Part shown: piece by piece, positions 23,169 to 32,204 of the stretch
Layout of the letters: each line of letters starts with the position of its first letter
Numbering within the stretch: position 1 is the stretch's first letter
Source: Oceanicaulis sp. MMSF_3324
GTDB taxonomy: Bacteria > Pseudomonadota > Alphaproteobacteria > Caulobacterales > Maricaulaceae
Length of the DNA stretch: 41,088 bases
Direction of reading: 5' to 3'
NCBI RefSeq assembly: GCF_030733545.1
Contig: NZ_JASHIU010000018.1
Span: forward strand, 1 to 41,088
The notes under the pieces: generated by a model
Database searches by the model: none
Told to the model about the DNA's origin: nothing
What the model saw: only the letters and a program-made list of their open reading frames with translations
Made by a program: the position numbers and the translations under genes

Positions 23169-24298
23169 GCGGACAATTCTCCCTGACGGGCATGAGGCGC
23201 ATAGGCGCCGGGGCGGCGGCGGGTCAGCGCCAGCAGCAGGCCCGCTGAGAAACACAGGGCCAGCATGGACGATCCCCCGTAAGAGATGAAGGGCAAGGTC
23301 ATGCCGGTGGGCGGGGCGATATCGAGATTCACCCCGATATTCACAAGCGCCTGCAGTGCAAAGAGCAGCGCCAGACCCGACGTGGCCAGCTGGGCGAAGG
23401 GATCGGTCAGACGCAGCCCCAGCATCCAGGCGCGCGCAAACAGCAGCGCATAGAGCCCGATGATCGCCAGCGAGGCGATCAGGCCATACTCTTCCGCCGC
23501 CACGGAAAACACGAAATCGGTATGCGCTTCTGGCAAGAGGTGTTTCACCTGCCCCTCGCCCGGCCCGGCGCCCCAGACGCCGCCGCGCGACATGGCGTCC
23601 AGCGCGGTTTCGGTCTGGGTGCGTCCGCCGCCCGGGCCTAGAAAATCGAGAATGCGATCGCGCACATGCGGCAAGGCGATATAGGCGCCGCCGCCGCCCA
23701 CCAGCGCCAGCGCGCCCAGAACCGTCGTGTGAAGCCAGGACAAACCGCCTGCCCACAACAGTGCGCCGAAGACCAGCGAGATCAGTACGGTCTGGCCAAA
23801 ATCGGGCTGCAGCATCAACAGGACGACCGACACCCCGTAAAAACCGAACGCCACCAGTCGCCCGGGCACGGGCGCGCCGCGATCCTCTTCGGAGAACAGC
23901 CAGGCGGCGATGACCACGAAAGCAGGCTTGAGAAATTCGGACGGCTGAAGCGAGAAAGAACCCAAGCGGATCCAGCGCGTTGCGCCCTTCACATCCGCGC
24001 CCATCACCAGAACCAGCACCAGCGCGATCAGCGACGCCAGCAGCGCCAGGCCGGCAAAGCGCCTGACGCCCGTCACCGACAAGGCCGAGGTGAAGGCCAG
24101 GATGGCGAGTCCCGCCCCGACAAAGAAGAGCTGGCGATACAGGTAATAGAACGGGTCATCGACCCAGGATGAGCGTTCAACCGCCGCCGGGCTGGCGGCG
24201 AAGGCCAGAACAATCCCGATCGTCATCAGAAAGATCACGATGACCAGGATCGGGCGGTCCAGTCCGCTCCACAATCCGGCCTTGCGACGGGTGCTCAT
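23165..24298 (-). CDS. ftsW: Septal peptidoglycan polymerase FtsW
   Basis: SEDS-family multi-pass membrane glycosyltransferase that polymerises lipid II at the septum together with FtsI, 377 residues. About ten hydrophobic segments are visible. Motifs include LQPSEFLKPAFV, MLQPDFGQTVLI and the C-terminal signature GMTLPFISYGGSSML. An AGGAAGAG ribosome-binding site lies just before the ATG. The 52 bases upstream, before mraY, are where murD normally sits. It overlaps murG by four bases. Confidence 0.97.
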   Translation of the reverse strand: MSTRRKAGLWSGLDRPILVIVIFLMTIGIVLAFAASPAAVERSSWVDDPFYYLYRQLFFVGAGLAILAFTSALSVTGVRRFAGLALLASLIALVLVLVMGADVKGATRWIRLGSFSLQPSEFLKPAFVVIAAWLFSEEDRGAPVPGRLVAFGFYGVSVVLLMLQPDFGQTVLISLVFGALLWAGGLSWLHTTVLGALALVGGGGAYIALPHVRDRILDFLGPGGGRTQTETALDAMSRGGVWGAGPGEGQVKHLLPEAHTDFVFSVAAEEYGLIASLAIIGLYALLFARAWMLGLRLTDPFAQLATSGLALLFALQALVNIGVNLDIAPPTGMTLPFISYGGSSMLALCFSAGLLLALTRRRPGAYAPHARQGELSA

Positions 24299-24350
24299 GG
24301 GCTCTTCCTAGTTCGACAGCGCCTCGCCGGCTCAGCCCGGCCCGACGCGC
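24299..24350 (-). other. mraY-ftsW junction lacking murD
   Basis: These 52 non-coding bases separate mraY from ftsW, the place where murD sits in most alphaproteobacterial dcw clusters. Three forward frames give no MurD-like peptide, only short Arg/Gly-rich fragments. It is the longest gap between mraZ and ftsA; every other joint there is an overlap or 15 bp or less. It contains a minor GCCGG/CCGGC hairpin and the ftsW ribosome-binding site. Confidence 0.8.
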
Positions 24351-25451
24351 CTAGCGCAGTTTCAGGGTCGACAGGCCGATCAGGGCCAGCACAAAGGCGA
24401 TGATCCAGAACCGCACCACAATGGTGGATTCCGCCCAGCCCAGTTTCTCGAAATGGTGGTGGATCGGCGCCATGCGGAAGACGCGCTTGCCCGTGAGCTT
24501 GAAGCTCGCCACCTGGACCATGACCGACACCGCTTCGAGCACGAACAGGCCGCCAATGATCACGAGCACGATCTCGTGCTTGACCGCCACGGCGATGGTT
24601 CCGATCGCACCGCCCAGCGACAGCGAGCCGGTATCGCCCATGAAAACCATGGCGGGCGGCGCATTGTACCACAGGAAGCCCAAACCGGCCCCGATCATCG
24701 CCCCGCAGATCACGGCCAGTTCGCCGGTGCCGGGCGTGAAATTCAGGAACAGGTATTCGGAATAAACCGAGGAGCCGACGAAATAGGCGATGAAACCGAA
24801 GCTCGCCGCCGCGATCATCACCGGCACGATCGCCAGGCCATCAAGGCCATCGGTCAGGTTCACCGCATTGGACGCGCCCACGATCACCACCATGCCGAAC
24901 AGGTAGAAGGCATAGCTGAGCGGGATCATGAGATCCTTGAAGAAGGGCATCGCCACAGAGGTCGCGAAATTGTCCGGCGTGTCCGGCGCGGTATCGAGCA
25001 GATAGACCATCGCCACGACCGCCACGGCCGCGATGGCGAATTGCAAGATCAGCTTGCCCTTGCCCGACAGGCCTTCGGTGGATTTCTGGGTGACCTTGCG
25101 CCAGTCATCAATAAAGCCGATGCCGCCGAACCCGGCGGTGACGAAGATCACCACCCATAGATACGGGTTGGAGATATCGCCCCAGATCAGCGTCCCCGCC
25201 AGAATGCCGGCGAGGATGATGAAGCCGCCCATGGTAGGCGTGCCCGCCTTGGCCACGATATGGCTTTCCGGACCATCGGTGCGAATCGGTTGAGAGCCCT
25301 TGGTGCGCAGCCAGCCGATGAAAGGATTGCCGATGGCGAGCGCCAGGATGAAGGCGGTCATCATCGCCGCCCCAGTCCGAAACGTCAGATAATTGATCAG
25401 GTTAAGGGCCTGGAACTGGTCTGCGAACGGAGACAGCAGAAGATAAAGCAT
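24351..25451 (-). CDS. mraY: Phospho-MurNAc-pentapeptide transferase MraY
   Basis: Integral membrane enzyme that makes lipid I from UDP-MurNAc-pentapeptide and undecaprenyl phosphate, 366 residues with about ten membrane segments. Catalytic features are the aspartate pair D115-D116 in [34 protein letters not shown] and the HHHFEKLGW motif. KAGTPTMGG near residue 68 is also typical. It lies 15 bp after murF, with normal length. Confidence 0.98.
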   Translation of the reverse strand: MLYLLLSPFADQFQALNLINYLTFRTGAAMMTAFILALAIGNPFIGWLRTKGSQPIRTDGPESHIVAKAGTPTMGGFIILAGILAGTLIWGDISNPYLWVVIFVTAGFGGIGFIDDWRKVTQKSTEGLSGKGKLILQFAIAAVAVVAMVYLLDTAPDTPDNFATSVAMPFFKDLMIPLSYAFYLFGMVVIVGASNAVNLTDGLDGLAIVPVMIAAASFGFIAYFVGSSVYSEYLFLNFTPGTGELAVICGAMIGAGLGFLWYNAPPAMVFMGDTGSLSLGGAIGTIAVAVKHEIVLVIIGGLFVLEAVSVMVQVASFKLTGKRVFRMAPIHHHFEKLGWAESTIVVRFWIIAFVLALIGLSTLKLR

Positions 25452-25466
25452 GATCGAGTCGGCCCT

Positions 25467-26870
25467 TTAGGCGGAGGCAGGTTTGGCTTTGTCGCGCAGC
25501 GATGACACTAGTTTATGAACACCAGAAGCGTTTGATCCCTTAACAAGGACCACATCGCCATCCCGCGCCAGTTCGCCGAGGGTTTCAACTGCAGCGTCCG
25601 CACGCTCGCACCAGGCGGCGCGTCGGTCCGACGGCAGCGCATCCATCAGCGCCCGGGCGCCGTCGCCCACGCCAATGACATGCTCCACGCCCGCCTCGAC
25701 CAGCGGTTCTGCCAGGGCGGCATGCAGGGCATGACTGTCCGGACCCAATTCCAGCATCTCGCCGATGACGGCGATCTTTCGCCCCTCGCCTGAGGGTTTG
25801 CGCAGCTTGAGCGCGCCGAAGGCCGCCCGCATCGAGGCCGGATTGGCGTTATAGCTCTCATCGACCACCTCGATGACGCGCTTGTTGGACAGCTGGGCGT
25901 AAAAGGCCACACCACGTCCCGCCGTGGGCTTGAGTTCGGACAGGGCATCCAGCGCCAGGTCCGGATCAACGCCCGCCCCGAGCGCTGCAGCCACGACGCC
26001 CGCCGCATTCACCGCCTGGTGTGCGCCGGGCAGGCGCAGGCGGAAATCCATCGGCTTGCCCATCACATCCATGCGACCCACGCCTCCATCCGGTCCTTCG
26101 TCATAGGACAGGATGCGCACCGCGGCGCCCGGAGTAAGACCGAAATCGAGCATGAATCCGGCGCCCGAGCTCTGAACAGCCTGCATCAGGCGCGGCGCGA
26201 ACTCGTCATCCGCCGGGATCACGGCGACGCCGTCCGCCTCAAGCCCTTCAAAGATTTCGGCCTTGGCGTCGGCGATGGCTTCCATGGAGCCCAGATTCTC
26301 AAGATGGGCGGGCGCAATCTTGGTGATCATCGCCACATGCGGACGCACCATGCGGGTCAGTTCGGAAATCTCGCCCTTGTGATTCATGCCCATTTCGAAC
26401 ACGGCATGACGGGTCGATTGCGGCATGCGCGCCAGCGTCAGGGGCACGCCCCAGTGATTGTTATAGCTCTTCTCGCTCCAATGCGCGGGCCCGGCCTTGC
26501 GGAACACGACGGCCAGCGCCTCTTTTACACTGGTCTTGCCGACCGAGCCCGTCACGCCCACCCGGACCGCGTCCGAGCGGCGACGTGCGCCTTCGCCCAG
26601 AGCCATCAGCCCTTCAAGCACGTCATCCACCACAAGGCGGGGGCCGGTGCATGCATCGGCTCTGGACACCAGCACCGCCGCAGCGCCTTTTTCCAGCGCC
26701 GCCTCGGCGAAGTCATGCCCGTCACGTCGATCCGTCAGCGCCACGAACAGATCGCCCGGCTCCAGCGTGCGCGTATCAATGGAGACACCGGTCGCCGCCC
26801 AGCCGCCTTCGGTCAGGCGCCCCTGGGATGCCTCGGCAGCGTCTTTAGCGGTCCAGAGCGGCTCGCTCAT
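25467..26870 (-). CDS. murF: UDP-MurNAc-tripeptide-D-Ala-D-Ala ligase
   Basis: Adds D-Ala-D-Ala to complete the pentapeptide precursor, 467 residues. The N-terminal substrate domain has DTRTLEPGDLFVAL. The ATPase P-loop is VTGSVGKTSVKEAL, followed by NNHWGVPLTLARMP and FEMGMNHKGEI. The C-terminal domain shows VVDESYNANPASMRAAF and VIGEMLELG. These are MurF-specific landmarks that separate it from MurE. Its start overlaps murE by four bases (ATGA). Confidence 0.97.
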   Translation of the reverse strand: MSEPLWTAKDAAEASQGRLTEGGWAATGVSIDTRTLEPGDLFVALTDRRDGHDFAEAALEKGAAAVLVSRADACTGPRLVVDDVLEGLMALGEGARRRSDAVRVGVTGSVGKTSVKEALAVVFRKAGPAHWSEKSYNNHWGVPLTLARMPQSTRHAVFEMGMNHKGEISELTRMVRPHVAMITKIAPAHLENLGSMEAIADAKAEIFEGLEADGVAVIPADDEFAPRLMQAVQSSGAGFMLDFGLTPGAAVRILSYDEGPDGGVGRMDVMGKPMDFRLRLPGAHQAVNAAGVVAAALGAGVDPDLALDALSELKPTAGRGVAFYAQLSNKRVIEVVDESYNANPASMRAAFGALKLRKPSGEGRKIAVIGEMLELGPDSHALHAALAEPLVEAGVEHVIGVGDGARALMDALPSDRRAAWCERADAAVETLGELARDGDVVLVKGSNASGVHKLVSSLRDKAKPASA

Positions 26871-28324
26871 GCCTCGCCCCCCAGCTCCTTGAGGATACGG
26901 GTGACGATGGCCGTCTCGTCAAAGGGAATGACGCGATCCGCCAGTATCTGCCCGGTTTCATGGCCCTTGCCAGCGATCAGCAGAACATCGCCGGCTTCCA
27001 GCATCTCGATGCCGGCCAGGATGGCGGCTTCACGATCACCGATCTCGCGCGCCTGCGGGCAGGCCGCCATGATCGTCTGGCGAATGCTCGCCGGGTCTTC
27101 GGTACGCGGATTGTCATCAGTGACGATGGCGACATCGGACAATCGCGCCGCGATTTCCCCCATGGGCGCGCGCTTGGTGGCGTCCCGGTCCCCGCCCGCG
27201 CCAAACACCAGAATGATCCGGCCCTGAGTGTGTGGGCGCGCTGCGCGCAGCAATTTGTCGAGCCCGTCCGGCGTGTGCGCATAGTCAAGCAGAACCGGAG
27301 CGCCGTCTTTCGTTGTGCCCACCGTCTGCAAACGTCCCGCCACGCCCTTGAGCCGAGCCATCGCCTCGAACGCCGCGTCCGGAGACACCCCGCTGGCGAT
27401 GGCCATGGCCGCCGCCCCCAGAGCGTTCGCGGCCTGAAATTCGCCGATCAGCGGCAGGTCGACCTCCCGCTCCTCACCCTTCCAGCTGAAGCGCACCATC
27501 TGGCTGGCCGGATGGGGGGTGATTTCATGCACGGTCAGGTCCCGGCCGCGCCAACCGATCTCGACTGGCGACAGCCCGGCCGATTGCGCCGCCTGGGCGA
27601 CGCGCTGGGACCAGTCGGAATCCATGTTGATGACGGCGGGCGCACCCATCGGGGCCAGCGCCGAGAACAACCGCATCTTGGACGCGAAATAGTCCTCAAA
27701 GTCAGGGTGATAGTCGAGATGGTCCTGGGTGAGGTTGGTAAAGCCCACCAAGGACAGGCGCACCCCGTCCATGCGACGCTGCTTGAGCCCGTGAGAAGAG
27801 GCCTCCATCGCCAGATGCGTCACCCCGTCCTCGGTCAGCGTATCGAGACTTTGATGCAGGGCGATGGCGTCCGGCGTCGTATAGCCCACATCGGTGCGCC
27901 CCGAAGACAGCGTCACGCCCAGCGTGCCCAGCGCCGCCGCCTCGATCCCCGTTGACGCCCAGATCTGGCGCAGGAATTCCACGGTGGAGCTTTTGCCATT
28001 GGTGCCGGTGATGGCCGCAATGGTCGCGGGCTGACGCGGGTAGAAATTTGAGGCAATCGCCGACAGCGCTTCGGCCGGGTCCTCGGCCTCGACCACCGGC
28101 ACCGATGCGTGCGCACCCTTGGGCGCCAGGACGCAGACGGCGCCTTTCTCGACCGCCATGTCGATGAACTGGGTCCCGTTCACCTTCACGCCCGGCAGGG
28201 CCGCGAACAGATCGCCCGGCTTTACCTTCCGGCTGTCGAGCGCCAGCCCGGTCACTTCCAGGTCTTCAGCCCCCTTGGGCGCACTCAGCGTCTCGGGCAG
28301 AAGGTCGGAAAGCGTGCGGATCAT
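26867..28324 (-). CDS. murE: UDP-MurNAc-L-Ala-D-Glu:meso-DAP ligase
   Basis: Adds the third amino acid to the stem peptide, 485 residues. It has DSRKVKPGDLFAALPG, the P-loop ITGTNGKSSTVEF (residues 106-118; the usual GTNGKTS has Ser in place of Thr here), EASSHGLKQRR and LLDYAHTPDGLDKLL. The DDNPRTEDP motif is the accepted hallmark of meso-diaminopimelate specificity, as expected for a Gram-negative wall. It overlaps ftsI and murF by four bases each. Confidence 0.97.
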   Translation of the reverse strand: MIRTLSDLLPETLSAPKGAEDLEVTGLALDSRKVKPGDLFAALPGVKVNGTQFIDMAVEKGAVCVLAPKGAHASVPVVEAEDPAEALSAIASNFYPRQPATIAAITGTNGKSSTVEFLRQIWASTGIEAAALGTLGVTLSSGRTDVGYTTPDAIALHQSLDTLTEDGVTHLAMEASSHGLKQRRMDGVRLSLVGFTNLTQDHLDYHPDFEDYFASKMRLFSALAPMGAPAVINMDSDWSQRVAQAAQSAGLSPVEIGWRGRDLTVHEITPHPASQMVRFSWKGEEREVDLPLIGEFQAANALGAAAMAIASGVSPDAAFEAMARLKGVAGRLQTVGTTKDGAPVLLDYAHTPDGLDKLLRAARPHTQGRIILVFGAGGDRDATKRAPMGEIAARLSDVAIVTDDNPRTEDPASIRQTIMAACPQAREIGDREAAILAGIEMLEAGDVLLIAGKGHETGQILADRVIPFDETAIVTRILKELGGEA

Positions 28325-30162
28325 GGGGTGTCCTCGGATGCGGCGTCATATTCCAGCGCGACCGGCTCTTCAGACGGAGCCACAAGTCGCGGACGGGGAG
28401 CAAACAGTTCAGCGACCACTGAGACTTGCGCTTCAGGGTCGGCGTCATGGCGGTCAATGTCCAGCACACCGGCCAGTGAGCGAATGATCTCGCCCGCTGC
28501 CGGCATCGCCGTCCAGCCCGCCGTGGAGAACCCGTGGGTTTCCGGGGTTGGCTGAGGCCGATCCATGGACACAGTCAGCACATATTGCGGATCATCGAAC
28601 GGAAATATGGCGACAAAGGTGTTGAAGGTGTTGCGCTCCATGTACTGGCCGCCGACCACGCGCTCCGCCGTGCCAGTCTTGCCCGCCACGGCCAGCCCGT
28701 CGACATCCGCCGAGCCGGTTTGCGAGCGGGCCACGTATTCGCGCATCACGCCCAGAACCTGCGCCGCCACGTTCGGACTCATCACGGGCACGCCCGCAAC
28801 GGTTTCGCCCGGCGCGACTGGTCGCAAGGTCGGCGGGGTGTACACCCCGCCATTGGCGAGCGCGGAATACGCCGCCGCCAGCGCCAGCGGGCTGACCTGG
28901 AAGCCGTGCCCATAGGACGCGGTCATGGTCTGGATACGCCCCCAGCGGCGCGGCAGGTTCGGCCCGGCCGCCTCCATCAGCTCGATCGGCGGCGCCTCGA
29001 ACAGGCGCAAATCGGAATAGAAGTCCGTCAGATCCTCGGCCCCAACCACATCCGCCATGCGAGACGCTGCGATATTGGAGGAATAGAGCACCATTTCACG
29101 CGCCGTCAGCGGGCGGTTCTCACCACGATAATCATTGATGGTGTGCCCGCCAATGCGCACCGGAGTGGAGGCGTCATAAACGTCATCCATGTGAACGCTT
29201 CCCGCCTCCAGCCCCGCGGCGAGCGCCAGCGGCTTGAAGACCGAGCCCAGCTCGTACACGCCCTGGACAGGCTGGTTGAACAAGGGGTCCACATCAGAGC
29301 CCGGCGCGGTCGCTTCGGCAAAACGATTGGGGTCGTAATCGGGCAAGGACGCCATGGCGACGATCTCGCCCGTGCCGACGCGCATCAGGACCGCGGACGC
29401 CCCCGCCGCCTGATGGGCGGCCATGCGCTCACGCAACACGCTTTCCACCCGATATTGCGCGGTCAGGTCGATGGACAGGCTGACTGGGCGACCGCCCTCA
29501 GACAATTCGGCCTCAAAGGCGCGCTCGGCGCCGGCGACGCCCTGCATCTGGCCGTCCACATAGCCCACCAGATGGGCGGCCACGCGCTGTTTGGGATAGA
29601 TGCGTCCCGGCTCGACCTCGAAGAAAATGCCCGGCAGGCCCAGAAGATGAATCGCCTGGCGCACGCGCGGGCTCAGCCCGTCCGCAATCGGCACATAGCG
29701 CGAATTGGACGACAGCCGCCGGGTCAGTCGCTCCACATCGAGATCGGTGAGCACGGTGGCGAGCTGCTGCGCCACCTCTTCGGCGTCCCAGACATAAAGC
29801 GGATCAGCGTAAACTGAGTGAAAGTCGAGCGTGGCGGCGAGGATTTCGCCATCCCGGTCCAGAATGGAGGCGCGGCGCACGGGCGCGGCCTCGGCCACGA
29901 CGGCTTCCGCTTCTTCATTGGCGAGCGCGCCAAAGGCGGCGATCTGCACGGCGCGACCGGCAGAGATGACAAAGCCCACGCTCAGCACGAGGCCGATCAC
30001 GCTCAGGCGGGAACGGCGGCGCCCGGCCTTGTTGGCGCCGTTCTCGATCCGCACGCGCTGCATGGCGCGCGCAGGGGCCGTCTCCACCGGCGCAGGCGGC
30101 GTTGCGCGACGGCCATCACTGACCCGCACCCGCCGCGAGAACCGACGGAGGACCTTCATCAC
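28321..30162 (-). CDS. ftsI: Septal transpeptidase FtsI (PBP3)
   Basis: Class B penicillin-binding protein that cross-links septal peptidoglycan, 613 residues. It has a basic cytoplasmic N-terminus, one membrane anchor (about residues 52-75), a pedestal domain, and the transpeptidase domain with S307-x-x-K310 (ELGSVFKP), SSN 361-363 and KTG 495-497. RASILDRDGEILA near residue 98 is the class B start motif. Translation could begin at GTG 30162 or at the adjacent ATG; both overlap ftsL. FtsW is its partner polymerase a few genes downstream. Confidence 0.97.
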   Translation of the reverse strand: MMKVLRRFSRRVRVSDGRRATPPAPVETAPARAMQRVRIENGANKAGRRRSRLSVIGLVLSVGFVISAGRAVQIAAFGALANEEAEAVVAEAAPVRRASILDRDGEILAATLDFHSVYADPLYVWDAEEVAQQLATVLTDLDVERLTRRLSSNSRYVPIADGLSPRVRQAIHLLGLPGIFFEVEPGRIYPKQRVAAHLVGYVDGQMQGVAGAERAFEAELSEGGRPVSLSIDLTAQYRVESVLRERMAAHQAAGASAVLMRVGTGEIVAMASLPDYDPNRFAEATAPGSDVDPLFNQPVQGVYELGSVFKPLALAAGLEAGSVHMDDVYDASTPVRIGGHTINDYRGENRPLTAREMVLYSSNIAASRMADVVGAEDLTDFYSDLRLFEAPPIELMEAAGPNLPRRWGRIQTMTASYGHGFQVSPLALAAAYSALANGGVYTPPTLRPVAPGETVAGVPVMSPNVAAQVLGVMREYVARSQTGSADVDGLAVAGKTGTAERVVGGQYMERNTFNTFVAIFPFDDPQYVLTVSMDRPQPTPETHGFSTAGWTAMPAAGEIIRSLAGVLDIDRHDADPEAQVSVVAELFAPRPRLVAPSEEPVALEYDAASEDTP

Positions 30163-30521
30163 TGACGTCCAGGCTGGGCGTAAGAAACGCGTGCGGTCGG
30201 CATCGCATCCTGCGGATCACGCAAACCGTCCGGCGCATCCTCTGCGCTCAGGCGCGGCAGCTCGGAAAAGGCCAGCTCCTGCTCGGGGCGCACCGGCTCA
30301 AATCCCAGATAGGCGCGCGCCAGACGGCGCAGGTTCTCGGGCTCTTCCTGATGAGAGATTTCCGCATCGAGCGCGCTGATCCGGCCGCGTTCGCGCGCCA
30401 GCTCGGCCTGGAGCTGGGCGAGCTTTTCCTGGTCATTGGCCGTGCCGGACTTGGCCACGTAAAGCGCGGCGAGCAGAACGGCGGCGACCAGGACGCCGAC
30501 GATTTCAACGATGCGGATCAT
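30159..30521 (-). CDS. ftsL: Cell division protein FtsL
   Basis: Small bitopic divisome protein, 120 residues, part of the FtsQLB complex that activates FtsWI. It has one transmembrane segment ([20 protein letters not shown], residues 4-23) followed by a leucine-zipper-like coiled coil ([19 protein letters not shown]) and a short tail. Identity rests on these features and its fixed place between rsmH and ftsI, because FtsL sequence conservation is low. I chose the ATG at 30521: it overlaps the rsmH stop (ATGA) and has GAGGAG eight bases upstream. A GTG three codons earlier lies too close to that site. Confidence 0.9.
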   Translation of the reverse strand: MIRIVEIVGVLVAAVLLAALYVAKSGTANDQEKLAQLQAELARERGRISALDAEISHQEEPENLRRLARAYLGFEPVRPEQELAFSELPRLSAEDAPDGLRDPQDAMPTARVSYAQPGRQ

Positions 30522-31522
30522 TGAACACACTCCTCAAGACGGCGATAGGACGGCACGCCTGCAAACCCTTCATCCTCACGCGGCCAGGCCGCATGCTCGT
30601 TCCGAATGGCGGCGCGCAGCTTGGCCGAGCGCGAGCGCGGGTTTTCCGCGGCTTCGGCTTCGGTGGCGGACTGGGCCTTCTTGCTGACCAGCGAGAAGCT
30701 GGGTTCGCGTTCCGGCTGGATTTCCGGTTGATGGCGCGAACCGCCGCCGGTGAGGCCGGCGCGTTCGCGCAGAAACGTCTTCACGATACGGTCTTCCAGC
30801 GAGTGGAAGGTGACGACCACCAGACGCCCGGCTGGTCGCAGCACGCGTTCGGCCGCCTGCAGCCCACGCACCAGCTCGCCCAGCTCGTCATTGACGTAGA
30901 TGCGCAACCCCTGAAAGGCGCGCGTCGCAGGGTGGATGCGACCCGGCTTGCCGCCGACCGCCTTGCCGATGATGTCGGCCAGAACCAGCGTGCGGGTGAT
31001 CGGCTCGACCTCGCGGGCGCGCACGATAGCGTTCGCCGCCCGGCGCGCATGGCGCTCCTCGCCATAGACCTTGAAGATCGCCGCCAGCTCATTGGCTTCG
31101 AGATGGTTCACCGCATCCGCCGCCGTCGGGCCGGACTGGGACATGCGCATGTCCAGCGGACCATCCTTCTGGAAGGAGAAGCCGCGCTCGGCCTGATCGA
31201 GCTGCATGGAGCTGACGCCAAGGTCGAGCACCACGCCGTCCACGCCCGAGCTGCCAGCCGCTTCAATGATGTCTTCCATCATCGAGAAGGGGCCGAACCC
31301 GAATGCGAAACGCCCCTCATAGGCGGGCTTCATCAGCTCTGCGGTTTCACGCGCGCTCGGATCGCGATCAATCCCGAGCACCCGGCAGTCGGCTGCGCCC
31401 AGAATGCCGCGGGTATATCCGCCTGCGCCAAAGGTGCCGTCCACATACAGACCGCCATCACGGCATTGCAGGCCGGTCAGGACTTCATCGAGCATGACGG
31501 GGATATGCGGCTGATCACTCAT
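30518..31522 (-). CDS. rsmH: 16S rRNA m4C1402 methyltransferase RsmH
   Basis: SAM-dependent N4-methyltransferase acting on C1402 of 16S rRNA (formerly MraW), 334 residues. It opens with [10 protein letters not shown] and the SAM-binding [16 protein letters not shown], then [21 protein letters not shown] and [32 protein letters not shown] and the C-terminal [13 protein letters not shown] follow. These are all standard RsmH motifs. It overlaps mraZ and ftsL by four bases each. Confidence 0.98.
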   Translation of the reverse strand: MSDQPHIPVMLDEVLTGLQCRDGGLYVDGTFGAGGYTRGILGAADCRVLGIDRDPSARETAELMKPAYEGRFAFGFGPFSMMEDIIEAAGSSGVDGVVLDLGVSSMQLDQAERGFSFQKDGPLDMRMSQSGPTAADAVNHLEANELAAIFKVYGEERHARRAANAIVRAREVEPITRTLVLADIIGKAVGGKPGRIHPATRAFQGLRIYVNDELGELVRGLQAAERVLRPAGRLVVVTFHSLEDRIVKTFLRERAGLTGGGSRHQPEIQPEREPSFSLVSKKAQSATEAEAAENPRSRSAKLRAAIRNEHAAWPREDEGFAGVPSYRRLEECVQ

Positions 31523-31983
31523 GCCTCGCCTCCCCGACGCCGGGACGGCCCGCGCAGCGCAGACTTGTTGTCGCGTGCAAAGCTCAGATCATCCGCCTGC
31601 TGCTCGGCATGGGCGGTCGGATCCCAGATCTCGAACCTTTTGCCCATGCCGATGAAGACCGCCTGCTTGTCCAGGCCGGCATGATCGAGAAATTCCTTGG
31701 GCAGGGAGACGCGGCCGGTGGAGTCAAAGCTCAGCGCCTTGGCGCCGCCGAAGATCACACGCTCGAACGCGGTGCGGGCCGGATCATACGGATCCATGTC
31801 CTCGATGGCGTCGGAATAATCCTCAAGCAGACGCTGGCCGCCGCCTTCCAGGAAGGCGCCGTTGAACGAGCGCCAGACATAGATGCCGGGAAAGCCCTGA
31901 CCGGACACGGTTGCGCGGAAGTCGGCGGGTACAGACACCCGCCCCTTCGCATCAATTCCGTTTGTCGTCGTGGAGACGAACAT
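31519..31983 (-). CDS. mraZ: Transcriptional regulator MraZ
   Basis: DNA-binding regulator of the dcw operon, 154 residues. Two SpoVT/AbrB-like halves are visible: [15 protein letters not shown] (from residue 9) and [19 protein letters not shown] in the second half. MraZ forms ring oligomers that bind short direct repeats upstream of its own gene, and matching repeats lie 50-85 bp upstream here. The tail after residue 130 is Arg-rich. It is the first gene of the cluster. Confidence 0.96.
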   Translation of the reverse strand: MFVSTTTNGIDAKGRVSVPADFRATVSGQGFPGIYVWRSFNGAFLEGGGQRLLEDYSDAIEDMDPYDPARTAFERVIFGGAKALSFDSTGRVSLPKEFLDHAGLDKQAVFIGMGKRFEIWDPTAHAEQQADDLSFARDNKSALRGPSRRRGGEA

Positions 31984-32032
31984 GACCGGCTTAGCCCCAT
32001 ACTCACCCGCACCCCATCATGGCGGGTTAACT

Positions 32033-32068
32033 ATGGGATAACATGGGAAAGCATGGGTTACAATGGCT
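32033..32068. promoter_or_regulatory. MraZ operator repeats
   Basis: Read on the plus strand, ATGGGA (32033), ATGGGA (32043), ATGGGT (32053) and a degenerate ATGGCT (32063) recur with an exact 10-bp period, i.e. TGGGN units with 5-nt spacers. This matches the established MraZ recognition pattern. They lie 50-85 bp upstream of the mraZ start. On the mraZ coding strand they read CCCAT. Confidence 0.75.
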
Positions 32069-32106
32069 CTAACCTGTTGCAGCGGTCGTTTTCCCGCATG
32101 AAAACA

Positions 32107-32128
32107 GAAAATCCCGCGTATAGCGGGA
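32107..32128 (-). terminator. Probable rnpB terminator
   Basis: On the minus strand TCCCGC pairs perfectly with GCGGGA around TATAC and is followed by TTTT. It lies about 75 bases past the mature 3' end of rnpB and before the mraZ operator, so it would separate the RNase P transcript from the dcw operon. The stem is only 6 bp, so efficiency is uncertain. A second inverted repeat, GTTTTC/GAAAAC, follows at 32088-32105. Confidence 0.65.
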
Positions 32129-32139
32129 CACAAGAGCAA

Positions 32140-32154
32140 GAACAGATTGAGAAC
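32140..32154. promoter_or_regulatory. Possible LexA (SOS) box
   Basis: GAACAGATTGAGAAC fits GAAC-N7-GAAC, the accepted LexA direct-repeat pattern of alphaproteobacteria. It lies between the rnpB 3' end and the mraZ promoter region, about 160 bp upstream of mraZ. A match to eight fixed bases is expected about once by chance in a window this size, so function is uncertain. Confidence 0.35.
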
Positions 32155-32204
32155 AGATCAGGGGTTCCGTTAACCTTTTGCGCACCATAAACACCTGAAA
32201 TAAA

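Noticed and set aside
23169-23756. N-terminal extension of murG inside ftsW
   Set aside because: The extension is an out-of-frame reading of ftsW; MurG homology begins exactly at the GTG at 23168.
24295-24672. 125-codon minus-strand frame at the mraY-ftsW joint as a murD remnant
   Set aside because: It mostly overlaps mraY in another frame and its Arg-rich translation shows no MurD motif.
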